This document shows, one piece after another, positions 1 to 5,466 of a DNA stretch of 7,711 bases (positions are counted from its first letter, which is position 1; each line of letters opens with the position of its first letter). Position numbers and translations under genes: made by a program. The notes under the pieces are model-generated. The model was not told where the DNA came from. It was given only the letters and a program-made list of their open reading frames with translations, and did no database searches. The stretch spans positions 1-7,711 of the forward strand of contig SBBV01000062.1 in NCBI GenBank assembly GCA_005240015.1. Reading direction: 5' to 3'. The stretch is from Candidatus Odyssella thessalonicensis (GTDB taxonomy: Bacteria > Pseudomonadota > Alphaproteobacteria > Bin65).

Positions 1-576
1 GGGCGTAGGCGGGACGCGCCGGCCGCTGCCGAGACCTACCGCATCGATCCGTTGCACAGCTCGTTCTTCTTCTCGGCCAACCACATCGGCTACACCGAGG
101 TGTACGGTCTGTTCCGCGAATGGGGCGGCGAGATCACCTTCGACCCCAAGGAACCCGAGAAGACCAAGGTGAAGATCGAGGTCAAGACCGAGAGCATCGA
201 CACCAACGAAAAGCGCTTGCAGGCGCAGGGCGGCGTGCGCGGCCGCGACGAGCATCTGCGCAGCGCGGACTTCTTCAACGTGAAGGAGTTCCCGACCATG
301 ACGTTCGAGAGCACCAAGGTCGAGAAGACCGGAGAGAAGACCGCGAAGCTGCACGGCAACGTGACGCTGCTCGGCGTGACCAAGCCCGTGGTCTTCGACG
401 TCGCGTTCAACAAGATCGCGCCGCATCCGGTGCCCGCCTACAAGGGCGTGATGACGGCCGGCTTCACGATCACGGGCACCATCAAGCGCACCGATTGGGG
501 CATGAAGTTCGGCGTGCCGGCGGTGAGCGACGAGGTGAAGCTCATGATCGGCGTCGAGGCGCAGGAGAAGAAATAG
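1..576 (+). CDS. yceI: YceI-family lipocalin-like periplasmic protein (5' end missing)
   Basis: The frame is open from base 1 and stops with TAG at 574-576, so the true start lies outside the window. The visible part is about 191 residues. It opens AAAETYRIDPLHS, the usual start of a mature YceI domain just after signal-peptide cleavage. It then shows family hallmarks: FSANHIGYTEVYGLF, a strand with SIDTNEKRLQ, the HLRSADFFNVKEFPTMTFES block, GNVTLLGVTKPV, and the C-terminal RTDWGMKFG...VSDEVKL. YceI proteins are beta-barrel folds that bind isoprenoid or other amphiphilic lipids, usually in the periplasm. An ATG-like start near base 52 (TTG) would delete the first strand and is not credible. 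The first five codons read GRRRD, odd for the end of a signal peptide, so the extreme edge may be unreliable. It is separated from the next gene by 215 bases and is probably a different transcription unit. The family call is firm; the ligand is unknown. Confidence 0.92.
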   Translation, partial: GRRRDAPAAAETYRIDPLHSSFFFSANHIGYTEVYGLFREWGGEITFDPKEPEKTKVKIEVKTESIDTNEKRLQAQGGVRGRDEHLRSADFFNVKEFPTMTFESTKVEKTGEKTAKLHGNVTLLGVTKPVVFDVAFNKIAPHPVPAYKGVMTAGFTITGTIKRTDWGMKFGVPAVSDEVKLMIGVEAQEKK

Positions 577-606
577 GTCCGCACGGCACGCGCGGTTCCC
601 GAGCGC

Positions 607-665
607 CGCGAAGGATTTTGCGTTCGCTGCCGGCGAAACCGGCGGACGAGGCGAGGTCCTTCGCG
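607..665. other. Long imperfect hairpin (REP-like palindrome or terminator) after yceI
   Basis: Bases 607-633 can fold onto 639-665 around the five-base loop CGAAA. The outer stem CGCGAAGGA/TCCTTCGCG is a perfect nine pairs and the inner stem GCCGG/CCGGC a perfect five. Over all 27 positions I count 19 Watson-Crick pairs, five G-U pairs and three mismatches. It begins 30 bases after the yceI stop. No T-run follows, so it is not a classical intrinsic terminator. It could still end or protect the yceI transcript, or be one copy of a dispersed intergenic palindrome; only one copy is in this window. The G-U pairs favour the + strand RNA as the folded form. Confidence 0.6.
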
Positions 666-727
666 CCGGCGCACGGCCGGTCGCGCGCAATGGGCACGGC
701 GCGCACACGATGTCGCGGTGAGGGCGG

Positions 728-768
728 ATGACGGCGTGCGGCGGGAGCGCTAATCTCCGCGCTCCCGC
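728..768 (+). promoter_or_regulatory. Possible operon promoter overlapped by a perfect inverted repeat
   Basis: A perfect ten-base inverted repeat, GCGGGAGCGC (741-750) and GCGCTCCCGC (759-768), flanks the eight-base spacer TAATCTCC. The spacer starts with TAATCT, a weak match to a -10 box (3 of 6 to TATAAT). ATGACG at 728-733 is a weak -35 (4 of 6 to TTGACA) at 17 bases spacing. If this is the promoter, transcription would start near 763 and the repeat would be placed like a repressor operator for the lyase/TRAP operon. The same repeat in RNA would form a strong hairpin just before the ribosome binding site, so leader or terminator roles are alternatives. No T-run follows. No regulator gene is visible nearby. 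The repeat is certain; its function is inferred. Confidence 0.35.
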
Positions 769-791
769 ACACCTTCGGAGCTCGTCCGCCG

Positions 792-1706
792 ATGCGCCGC
801 ACCACGCGATTTCGCCAGCTCGTCGAGGCGCCCGAGATTCTCGTCATGCCGGGCGTGCACGACGCGTTGGGCGCCCGCATCGCCGAGCAGGCCGGCTTCG
901 CGGCCATCACCTGCGGCGGCTATTCCTCGACCGCGACGCTGCTCGGCCAGCCCGACACCTCGCAGCTCTCGCTGAGCGAGCTCGCCGACCACTACACGCG
1001 GCTCTCGGACGCGGTCGAGATCCCGGTCTTCGGCGACGGCGACACCGGCTTCGGCAACGTCACCAACGTCCGCCGCACCGTGCGCGCCTACGAGCGCGCG
1101 GGCCTCGCCGGCATGTTCATCGAGGACCAGACCTTCCCCAAGCGCTGCGGCCACATGCCGGGCAAGGGCGTGATCGGCGCCGAGGAGATGCTCGGCAAGA
1201 TCAAGGCGGCGCTCGACGCGCGGCACGACCCCGACATGGTGATCATGGCGCGCACCGATGCGCTCGCGACGCACGGGCTCGAGGAGGCGCTCGAGCGCGC
1301 AGTCCTCTATCGCGACGCCGGCGCCGACATGATCTTCGTCGAGGCGCTGGAGACGCCCGAAGACATGCGCCGCGTCTGCAAGGCGGTGCCCGGCCCGGTG
1401 ATGGCCAGCATCATCGACGGCGGCAAGACCCCCAATCTCTCGGCCGCGGAATGCCAGGAGATCGGCTTCGCGGTCATGACCAACGCGCTGGCGCCGACCT
1501 ACGTCTACGCCAAGGCGATGCAGGACTACTACGCGCACTTCAGGCGCACCGGCAGCAGCAAGGGCTGGGAGCAGCAGCTCATCCCGTTCGACCAGTTCAA
1601 TGCGCTGGTGGGGCTTGCGGCGCTCCGGAAGCGCGAGGAAGATGAGCTCGAATTCGCCCGCCGGCTCGCGCGCCGGCGCCGAAAGCCGCCCGAAGCGGCC
1701 GAATGA
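792..1706 (+). CDS. Isocitrate lyase/PEP mutase superfamily C-C lyase (dimethylmalate/methylisocitrate lyase-like)
   Basis: 304 residues, close to the usual 285-305 for this superfamily of alpha/beta-barrel enzymes. They cleave or form bonds next to a 2-oxo acid such as pyruvate or oxaloacetate with Mg2+. Visible residues: GGYSS (42-46) in the position of the phosphate/carboxylate-binding loop; GDGDTGFGN (81-89) with Mg-binding aspartates 82 and 84; metal-ligand glutamate E111 in FIEDQ; the gating-loop motif PKRCGH (116-121) with catalytic Cys119; MARTDA (152-157) with substrate-binding R154; and E184 in FVEA. The Cys in KRCGH marks a lyase, not a phosphonate-forming mutase. Known relatives include 2-methylisocitrate lyase, 2,3-dimethylmalate lyase, petal-death-type oxaloacetate/alkylmalate lyases and oxaloacetate decarboxylase; I cannot choose among them. 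A GGAG at 777-780 sits 11 bases before the ATG. The tail is basic (RRRRK). It is first in the operon, 28 bases before the TRAP binding-protein gene, which suggests that it acts on the imported acid. Confidence 0.88.
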   Translation: MRRTTRFRQLVEAPEILVMPGVHDALGARIAEQAGFAAITCGGYSSTATLLGQPDTSQLSLSELADHYTRLSDAVEIPVFGDGDTGFGNVTNVRRTVRAYERAGLAGMFIEDQTFPKRCGHMPGKGVIGAEEMLGKIKAALDARHDPDMVIMARTDALATHGLEEALERAVLYRDAGADMIFVEALETPEDMRRVCKAVPGPVMASIIDGGKTPNLSAAECQEIGFAVMTNALAPTYVYAKAMQDYYAHFRRTGSSKGWEQQLIPFDQFNALVGLAALRKREEDELEFARRLARRRRKPPEAAE

Positions 1707-1718
1707 CCCTCGAAGAAT

Positions 1719-1727
1719 AGGGAGGAG
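1719..1727 (+). promoter_or_regulatory. Strong Shine-Dalgarno sequence of the TRAP binding-protein gene
   Basis: AGGGAGGAG ends seven bases before the ATG at 1735 and is the best ribosome binding site in the operon. It decides the start: the frame stays open upstream to about 1600, but that extension overlaps the lyase gene and would bury the signal peptide. A strong site fits the need for excess binding protein over membrane subunits. Confidence 0.75.
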
Positions 1728-1734
1728 ACGAAGA

Positions 1735-2721
1735 ATGCGTATTCTGTTCGCGGCGCTTGCCGCCGCCGGCCTCGCGCTCGCCACCAACGCCGGCGCGGCC
1801 GAGTTCACGATGCGGGTCAGCCATCAGGTGCCGACCGCGCACCACATGCACAAAGCGCTCCTGATGTTCGCCGAGGACGTGAAGCAGCGCACCAAGGGCG
1901 GCGTCGAGGTGCAGCTCTTTCCGGCCGAACAGCTCGCCAAGGCGGGCGAGAACTTCCCCGGCGTGGCGCGCGGCGCCTTCGAGGCAGCGTTGAGCGTGAA
2001 CGTGCAGTGGGGCACCACGATCCCCGAGATGAACGCGCCCACGATCCCGTTCTTCTTCACCGATCTCGAGCGCATCAAGAAGTTCCCCACCTCGGAGGCG
2101 CGCAAGTATCTCGACGGCCTGCTCGCCAAGCGCGGCGTGCACTCGGTGTCGTGGCTCTACATCACGCGCCAGTCGATCTTCACCTCGGGCAAGAAGCCGA
2201 TCAAAACGCTCGCCGATTTCCAGGGCTTGAAGATCCGCGGGCTCAACACGCTGACCGACAACGCGCTGAAGGCGGTGGGGGCGGCACCCTCGGCGATGCC
2301 GGGGTCCGAGGTCTACCAGGGCCTCCAGACCGGCGTGCTCGACGCCGGGCTCACCGACGTCTCGGCCGCCGTCTCGCGCCGCTACTACGAGGTGCAGAAA
2401 TTCGGGACCGTGCTGCCCTACTTCACGGTGTATTTCCATATGTACGCCAATCCGAAGTGGTGGCAGAGGCTGAAGCCCGAATACCGCGCGGCGATCGAGG
2501 CGGCGGCGGCCAAGAACGAGCAGGACATCGTCCAGATCACCGAGGACACCGCCGCGGCGGCCGCGGGCCAGCTGCGCGAGAAGGGCATGCAGATCACGAT
2601 CCTGCCGCCGGCCGAGGTCGAGGCCTGGAAGGCGAAGATGCAGCAGCCGGTCATCGACGCGTTCTTGAAGATCGCGCCCGAGGGCGGGGCGAAGATCATC
2701 GAGCTCTTGAAGAAGCTTTGA
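1735..2721 (+). CDS. dctP: TRAP transporter substrate-binding protein, DctP family
   Basis: 328 residues, typical for DctP-type periplasmic receptors, which capture an organic acid and pass it to the QM membrane complex. Residues 1-22 form a signal peptide: MRILF, a hydrophobic Ala/Leu core, then cleavage near NAGAA before EFTMRVSHQ. Family features follow in order: strand 1 FTMRVSHQVPTAH, FPAEQL (62-67), ITRQSIF with R145, the signature DFQGLKIRG (161-169) with R168 (the conserved carboxylate-clamping arginine in characterised DctP proteins), and EVYQGLQTGVLDA (192-204). R145 probably takes the part of the second substrate-contacting arginine. A long Ala-rich helix (about 250-285) and a C-terminal helix ending IIELLKKL close the fold. 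Retention of the clamp arginine argues for a carboxylate ligand; the side-chain pocket cannot be read by eye. It is followed by a perfect palindrome and then by the small subunit gene. Confidence 0.93.
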   Translation: MRILFAALAAAGLALATNAGAAEFTMRVSHQVPTAHHMHKALLMFAEDVKQRTKGGVEVQLFPAEQLAKAGENFPGVARGAFEAALSVNVQWGTTIPEMNAPTIPFFFTDLERIKKFPTSEARKYLDGLLAKRGVHSVSWLYITRQSIFTSGKKPIKTLADFQGLKIRGLNTLTDNALKAVGAAPSAMPGSEVYQGLQTGVLDAGLTDVSAAVSRRYYEVQKFGTVLPYFTVYFHMYANPKWWQRLKPEYRAAIEAAAAKNEQDIVQITEDTAAAAAGQLREKGMQITILPPAEVEAWKAKMQQPVIDAFLKIAPEGGAKIIELLKKL

Positions 2722-2726
2722 GCGCC

Positions 2727-2746
2727 GCGCGGCGGATCCGCCGCGC
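2727..2746 (+). promoter_or_regulatory. Perfect 20-base palindrome between dctP and dctQ, abutting the dctQ start codon
   Basis: GCGCGGCG (2727-2734), GATC, CGCCGCGC (2739-2746) reads identically on both strands. In RNA it gives an eight-pair all-GC stem with a GAUC loop. It starts five bases after the dctP stop and its last base touches the ATG of dctQ at 2747. It fills almost the whole gap, so dctQ has no free Shine-Dalgarno sequence. The likely effects are protection of the dctP mRNA 3' end and reduced or dctP-coupled initiation at dctQ. A DNA-level binding site is less likely inside an operon. The palindrome is certain; its role is inferred. Confidence 0.6.
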
Positions 2747-3286
2747 ATGGAGGGGATCGACCGCTGGGTGCGTGCGATCAGCGCCGCGGCGCTGCAGATC
2801 GCTGCGGCCGCGTGCCTCGTCTGCTTCGCCCTCATGTGCTACGCGGTGGCGATGCGCTATTTCGCGGGCGCGCCGCAGCCCTGGATCGACAAGGTCGTGG
2901 GCTGGCTCGTCGTCGCGATGGTGATGTTCGCGGCGCCCGCGGCGCAGCTCGAGAACGAGCATGTCGCGGTCGACACGCTCTCCGAGCGCGCCCGAGGCGG
3001 CGCGCGCCGCGCGCTCGCCGGCTTCGCCTGCCTCTGGGTCGCGGCCACCGCGGCGGTCATGATCTGGGAAGGCTGGGCGATGGTCGCCTTCTCGCGCATG
3101 ACCGGGATGATGACCGACATCCATCCGGTGCCGCTCTGGTGGATCCAGGTGCTGGTGCCGGTGGGCTTCGGGCTGCTGCTGATCGTGGCGCTGGCGCAGC
3201 TGCTGCGCGTGGCGCGCGGGCTCGATGCGGGCGAGCGGGCGGCGGAAAGCGAGGCGGCGCGGCTCAAGGCGAGCCCGTTCGAATGA
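2747..3286 (+). CDS. dctQ: TRAP transporter small membrane subunit, DctQ family
   Basis: 179 residues with four predicted membrane helices at about 12-37, 47-66, 88-108 and 130-153, the standard DctQ architecture and length. The conserved segment between helices 1 and 2 is clear: AVAMRYFAGAPQPWIDKV (33-50), then the helix-2 end AAPAAQLENEHVAVD, where the polar Glu/His/Asp cluster is typical of the family. The C-terminal tail after residue 155 is charged and probably cytoplasmic. DctQ packs against DctM and helps to dock the loaded binding protein. The ATG at 2747 is the only start that keeps the short N-terminal amphipathic stretch (MEGIDRWVRAI), but it has no accessible ribosome binding site because a palindrome abuts it. 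The stop overlaps the DctM start by ATGA (3283-3286), so the two are probably translationally coupled and made in equal amounts. Confidence 0.9.
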   Translation: MEGIDRWVRAISAAALQIAAAACLVCFALMCYAVAMRYFAGAPQPWIDKVVGWLVVAMVMFAAPAAQLENEHVAVDTLSERARGGARRALAGFACLWVAATAAVMIWEGWAMVAFSRMTGMMTDIHPVPLWWIQVLVPVGFGLLLIVALAQLLRVARGLDAGERAAESEAARLKASPFE

Positions 3287-4587
3287 CGTTCGTCCTGCTG
3301 CTGGGCGCGCTGATCCTGCTGCTCTATCTCGGCATGCCGATGTATGCCGGCATGTTCCTGTTCTCGCTGGTCGTGCTGCTGCTGGTCGAGGGCAAGGTCG
3401 CGGGCGTGGGCGAGCTGGCGTTCGGCAAGCTCAACGTGTTCCTGCTCGTCGCCATTCCGCTGTTCATGCTGATGGCGCGCTTCATGGTGAGGGGCCGCGT
3501 CGTCGACGATCTCTACAAGACCGCCAACACGCTGTTCGGCCATCTGCCGGGCGGGCTCGGCGTCGCCACCATCGCCGCTTGCACGGTGTTCGCCGCGATC
3601 TCGGGCTCCTCGGTCGCGACCGCGCTCACGATCGGCACGGCCGCGATCCCGCAGATGCTGAAATACGGCTACGATCCCAAGAGCGCTTACGGTGCCGTGG
3701 CCGGCGGCGGCACGCTCGGCATCCTGATCCCGCCCTCGGCGCCGATGGTGCTCTACGCCGTCGTCGCCGAGGCCTCGATCGGCGCACTGTTCATGGCCGG
3801 CGTGCTGCCCGGGCTGATGCTGGCCGGCATCTTCGCGCTCTATTGCATGGTGACGGAATGGCGGCGCGAGAGGCGGCTCGGCACGCGCCATCTGCGCCCG
3901 AAGCGCGCCAGCGCCCAGGAGATGTGGCGCGCGGTGCGCGCCTCGGTCTGGGCGCTGACATTGCCGCCCTTCGTGCTGCTCGGCATGTATTTCGGCATCT
4001 TCACCGCCACCGAGGCGGCGGGCACGGGTGCGCTCTGGGCGCTTGCCATCGCGTTCGTGATCTACCGGACGCTCACCTTGCGCGACATCTGGGACGGCGC
4101 CGCCGAGGCGGCGCGCACCTCGGCGGTGCTGTTCCTCATCATCATCGGCGCGGCGCTGTTCGGCGACGTGCTGACCAAGCTGCGCGTGCCCGACGAGCTC
4201 GTGCGGCTCGTGATCGAATACAAGCTCACGAAGCTCGAGTTCCTGCTCGCGGTGATGGCGCTCCTGTTCGTGCTCGGCCTCGTGCTCGAGTCGATCTCGA
4301 TCATCCTCATCACGACGCCGGTGCTCCTGCCGGTGCTCAATCAGCTCGGCATCGACAAGGTTTGGTACGGTGTGCTGCTCACCATCAATCTCGAGCTCGC
4401 CCTGATCTCGCCGCCGGTCGCGATGAACCTCGTGGTCATCAAGTCGATCACCAAGGCGCCGCTCGCCGAGATCAACAAGGCCGCGATCCCCTACATGCTG
4501 ATGATGGCGCTCGCGATCCTCATCCTGATGCTCGCGCCCGAGATCGCGCTTTGGCTGCCGCAGACCATGGGCTATGTCACGCGCTGA
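3283..4587 (+). CDS. dctM: TRAP transporter large membrane subunit, DctM family
   Basis: 434 residues, matching the usual 425-440 of separate DctM proteins, and hydrophobic throughout with about 11-12 membrane helices. DctM is the Na+-coupled, elevator-type transport subunit of the TRAP system. Diagnostic stretches: LGMPMYAGMFLFSL near the N-terminus; VAIPLFMLMARFM (56-68); the re-entrant-loop block FAAISGSSVATALTIGTAA (103-121); YGYDPKSAYG and GGGTLGILIPPSAPMVLY (141-158); and FTATEAAGTGA (240-250). The second half repeats the pattern with a hairpin around LALISPPVAMNLVVIKS. The start is the ATG in the ATGA overlap with dctQ; the frame is open further upstream, but that part overlaps dctQ and is not membrane-like. 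With dctP and dctQ it makes a complete three-gene TRAP transporter, and no component looks damaged. Confidence 0.94.
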   Translation: MTFVLLLGALILLLYLGMPMYAGMFLFSLVVLLLVEGKVAGVGELAFGKLNVFLLVAIPLFMLMARFMVRGRVVDDLYKTANTLFGHLPGGLGVATIAACTVFAAISGSSVATALTIGTAAIPQMLKYGYDPKSAYGAVAGGGTLGILIPPSAPMVLYAVVAEASIGALFMAGVLPGLMLAGIFALYCMVTEWRRERRLGTRHLRPKRASAQEMWRAVRASVWALTLPPFVLLGMYFGIFTATEAAGTGALWALAIAFVIYRTLTLRDIWDGAAEAARTSAVLFLIIIGAALFGDVLTKLRVPDELVRLVIEYKLTKLEFLLAVMALLFVLGLVLESISIILITTPVLLPVLNQLGIDKVWYGVLLTINLELALISPPVAMNLVVIKSITKAPLAEINKAAIPYMLMMALAILILMLAPEIALWLPQTMGYVTR

Positions 4588-4620
4588 GAGCAGCCTCGAG
4601 ATTGGGTAACCGGACCTCGC

Positions 4621-5466
4621 ATGAGTTTCCTCGACCGCATCCGCGCTTGCAACAAGCGCGACCTCTCCCATTACCGGCCGTTCGTGCTGGACGGCACCCA
4701 CATCGGTTTTGTACGCCAGGATATGGCCGAGGCCATACGTCCGTACGCGGACGTATTTCAGGTTGGCGACAGGTCGATCGTACTGGTTCCGTCTCTGCGT
4801 ACCTTCGAGAGCCGTACGGATGCCGTCGACAAGGTCCTAAGGTCGCTAATTGGCAAGGGGATGATGACTACGTGGCGCGACGAGCCGTACGCGGTCACCC
4901 CGGCATTCGGCGCGCCTGCCGTGTTCGTAATGGAACGTGCAGCCGTACCCCTGTTCGGCATACGCGCATACGGGGTCCATATGAACGGGTACGTACGGCA
5001 CGACGGGGGCATTTCGATGTGGATCGGCCGGCGCTCGCGCCGCAAGCCGACCTATCCCGGTTTGCTCGACAACACGGTGGCCGGCGGCCTGCCTTATCGA
5101 ATGACGGCCCGCGAATGCCTGATCAAGGAGGCCGAGGAAGAGGCCGGCATCCCGCCGGAGTGGACGGCCGCCGCGGTGCCGGTCTCGGCGATCACCTACT
5201 GCGCCGAGACGCATGAAGGTCTCCGGCCCGACGTGCAGTTCTGCTACGACCTCGAGCTGCCCTCCGATTTCACGCCGGTATGCCACGATGGCGAGATCGA
5301 GGAGTTCATGCTGATGCCGATCGAGGAGGTCGCCGCCGTCGTGCGCGACACGGAGCAGTTCAAGTTCAACTGCAATCTCGTCATCATCGATTTTCTGGTT
5401 CGCCACGGCCTCATCGGCCCCGACGAGCCCGACTACGTCGCCATCGTCCAGGGCCTGCACCAATGA
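4621..5466 (+). CDS. DUF4743-Nudix hydrolase (plant Nudix20/24 and yeast YJR142W type)
   Basis: 281 residues: an N-terminal DUF4743-like domain (about 1-120), then a Nudix hydrolase domain (about 122-265). The N-terminal part has HYRPFVLDGTHIGFVR; the Nudix part starts near GVHMNGYV and continues with DNTVAGGLPYRMTA. The Nudix box is G155-x5-M161-x7-KEAEEEAGI. The metal-binding glutamates E170, E173 and E174 are intact, but the canonical Glu is Met161 and the canonical Arg is Lys169. As I recall, plant and yeast members of this subfamily differ in the same way, so this is probably subfamily-typical. Those homologues hydrolyse damaged forms of thiamine diphosphate, which suggests a clean-up role here; a related nucleotide-like substrate is possible. 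Only weak ribosome binding (CCGGA) precedes the ATG, 33 bases after dctM. The stop overlaps the amidase start by ATGA. Codons from about 4705 to 5016 differ strongly from the rest. Confidence 0.85.
   Translation: MSFLDRIRACNKRDLSHYRPFVLDGTHIGFVRQDMAEAIRPYADVFQVGDRSIVLVPSLRTFESRTDAVDKVLRSLIGKGMMTTWRDEPYAVTPAFGAPAVFVMERAAVPLFGIRAYGVHMNGYVRHDGGISMWIGRRSRRKPTYPGLLDNTVAGGLPYRMTARECLIKEAEEEAGIPPEWTAAAVPVSAITYCAETHEGLRPDVQFCYDLELPSDFTPVCHDGEIEEFMLMPIEEVAAVVRDTEQFKFNCNLVIIDFLVRHGLIGPDEPDYVAIVQGLHQ
4705..5016 (+). other. Block of atypical codon use inside the Nudix gene (GTAC-rich)
   Basis: By hand count, 31 of about 103 codons here end in A or T, against about 17 of 151 in the rest of the gene downstream. 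Codons rare in the neighbours cluster here: GTA six times, ATA twice, CTA twice, AGG twice. GTAC occurs nine times between 4711 and 4996 (four within CGTACG), while I find only about three in the remaining 7.4 kb. The reading frame and protein homology continue unbroken. The block covers residues 29-132, most of the DUF4743 domain, and ends near the start of the Nudix fold. This looks like replacement by recombination with a donor of different composition; assembly mixing of two strains is an alternative. Confidence 0.6.

Noticed and set aside
1668..1685. Short inverted repeat GCCGGC...GCCGGC near the lyase C-terminus.
   Set aside because: It is within coding sequence and short enough to be expected in DNA this rich in GC.
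792..1706. PEP mutase or phosphonate biosynthesis role for the lyase.
   Set aside because: The gating loop carries PKRCGH with the lyase cysteine, and no phosphonopyruvate decarboxylase or other phosphonate gene is adjacent.
792..1706. Naming the lyase prpB (2-methylisocitrate lyase).
   Set aside because: No 2-methylcitrate synthase or dehydratase gene is near, and the same motifs occur in dimethylmalate and alkylmalate lyases.
2727..2746. Reading the dctP-dctQ palindrome as an intrinsic terminator.
   Set aside because: No T-run follows, and it abuts the dctQ start codon inside an otherwise continuous TRAP operon.
1597..2835. A minus-strand open frame of about 410 codons opposite dctP.
   Set aside because: It lies opposite a clear DctP gene, has low-complexity Arg/Leu/Gly content and no ribosome binding site of note.
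2857..4701. A very long open frame on the minus strand opposite dctQ/dctM.
   Set aside because: It is rich in Arg, His, Glu and Asp with no recognisable domain, and mirrors the GC-rich third positions of real TRAP genes. It is a composition artefact.
3225..5216. A long + strand frame overlapping dctM and the Nudix gene in another phase.
   Set aside because: The product is an Arg/Ala/His-rich shadow with no homology that I can see, and it overlaps two well-supported genes.
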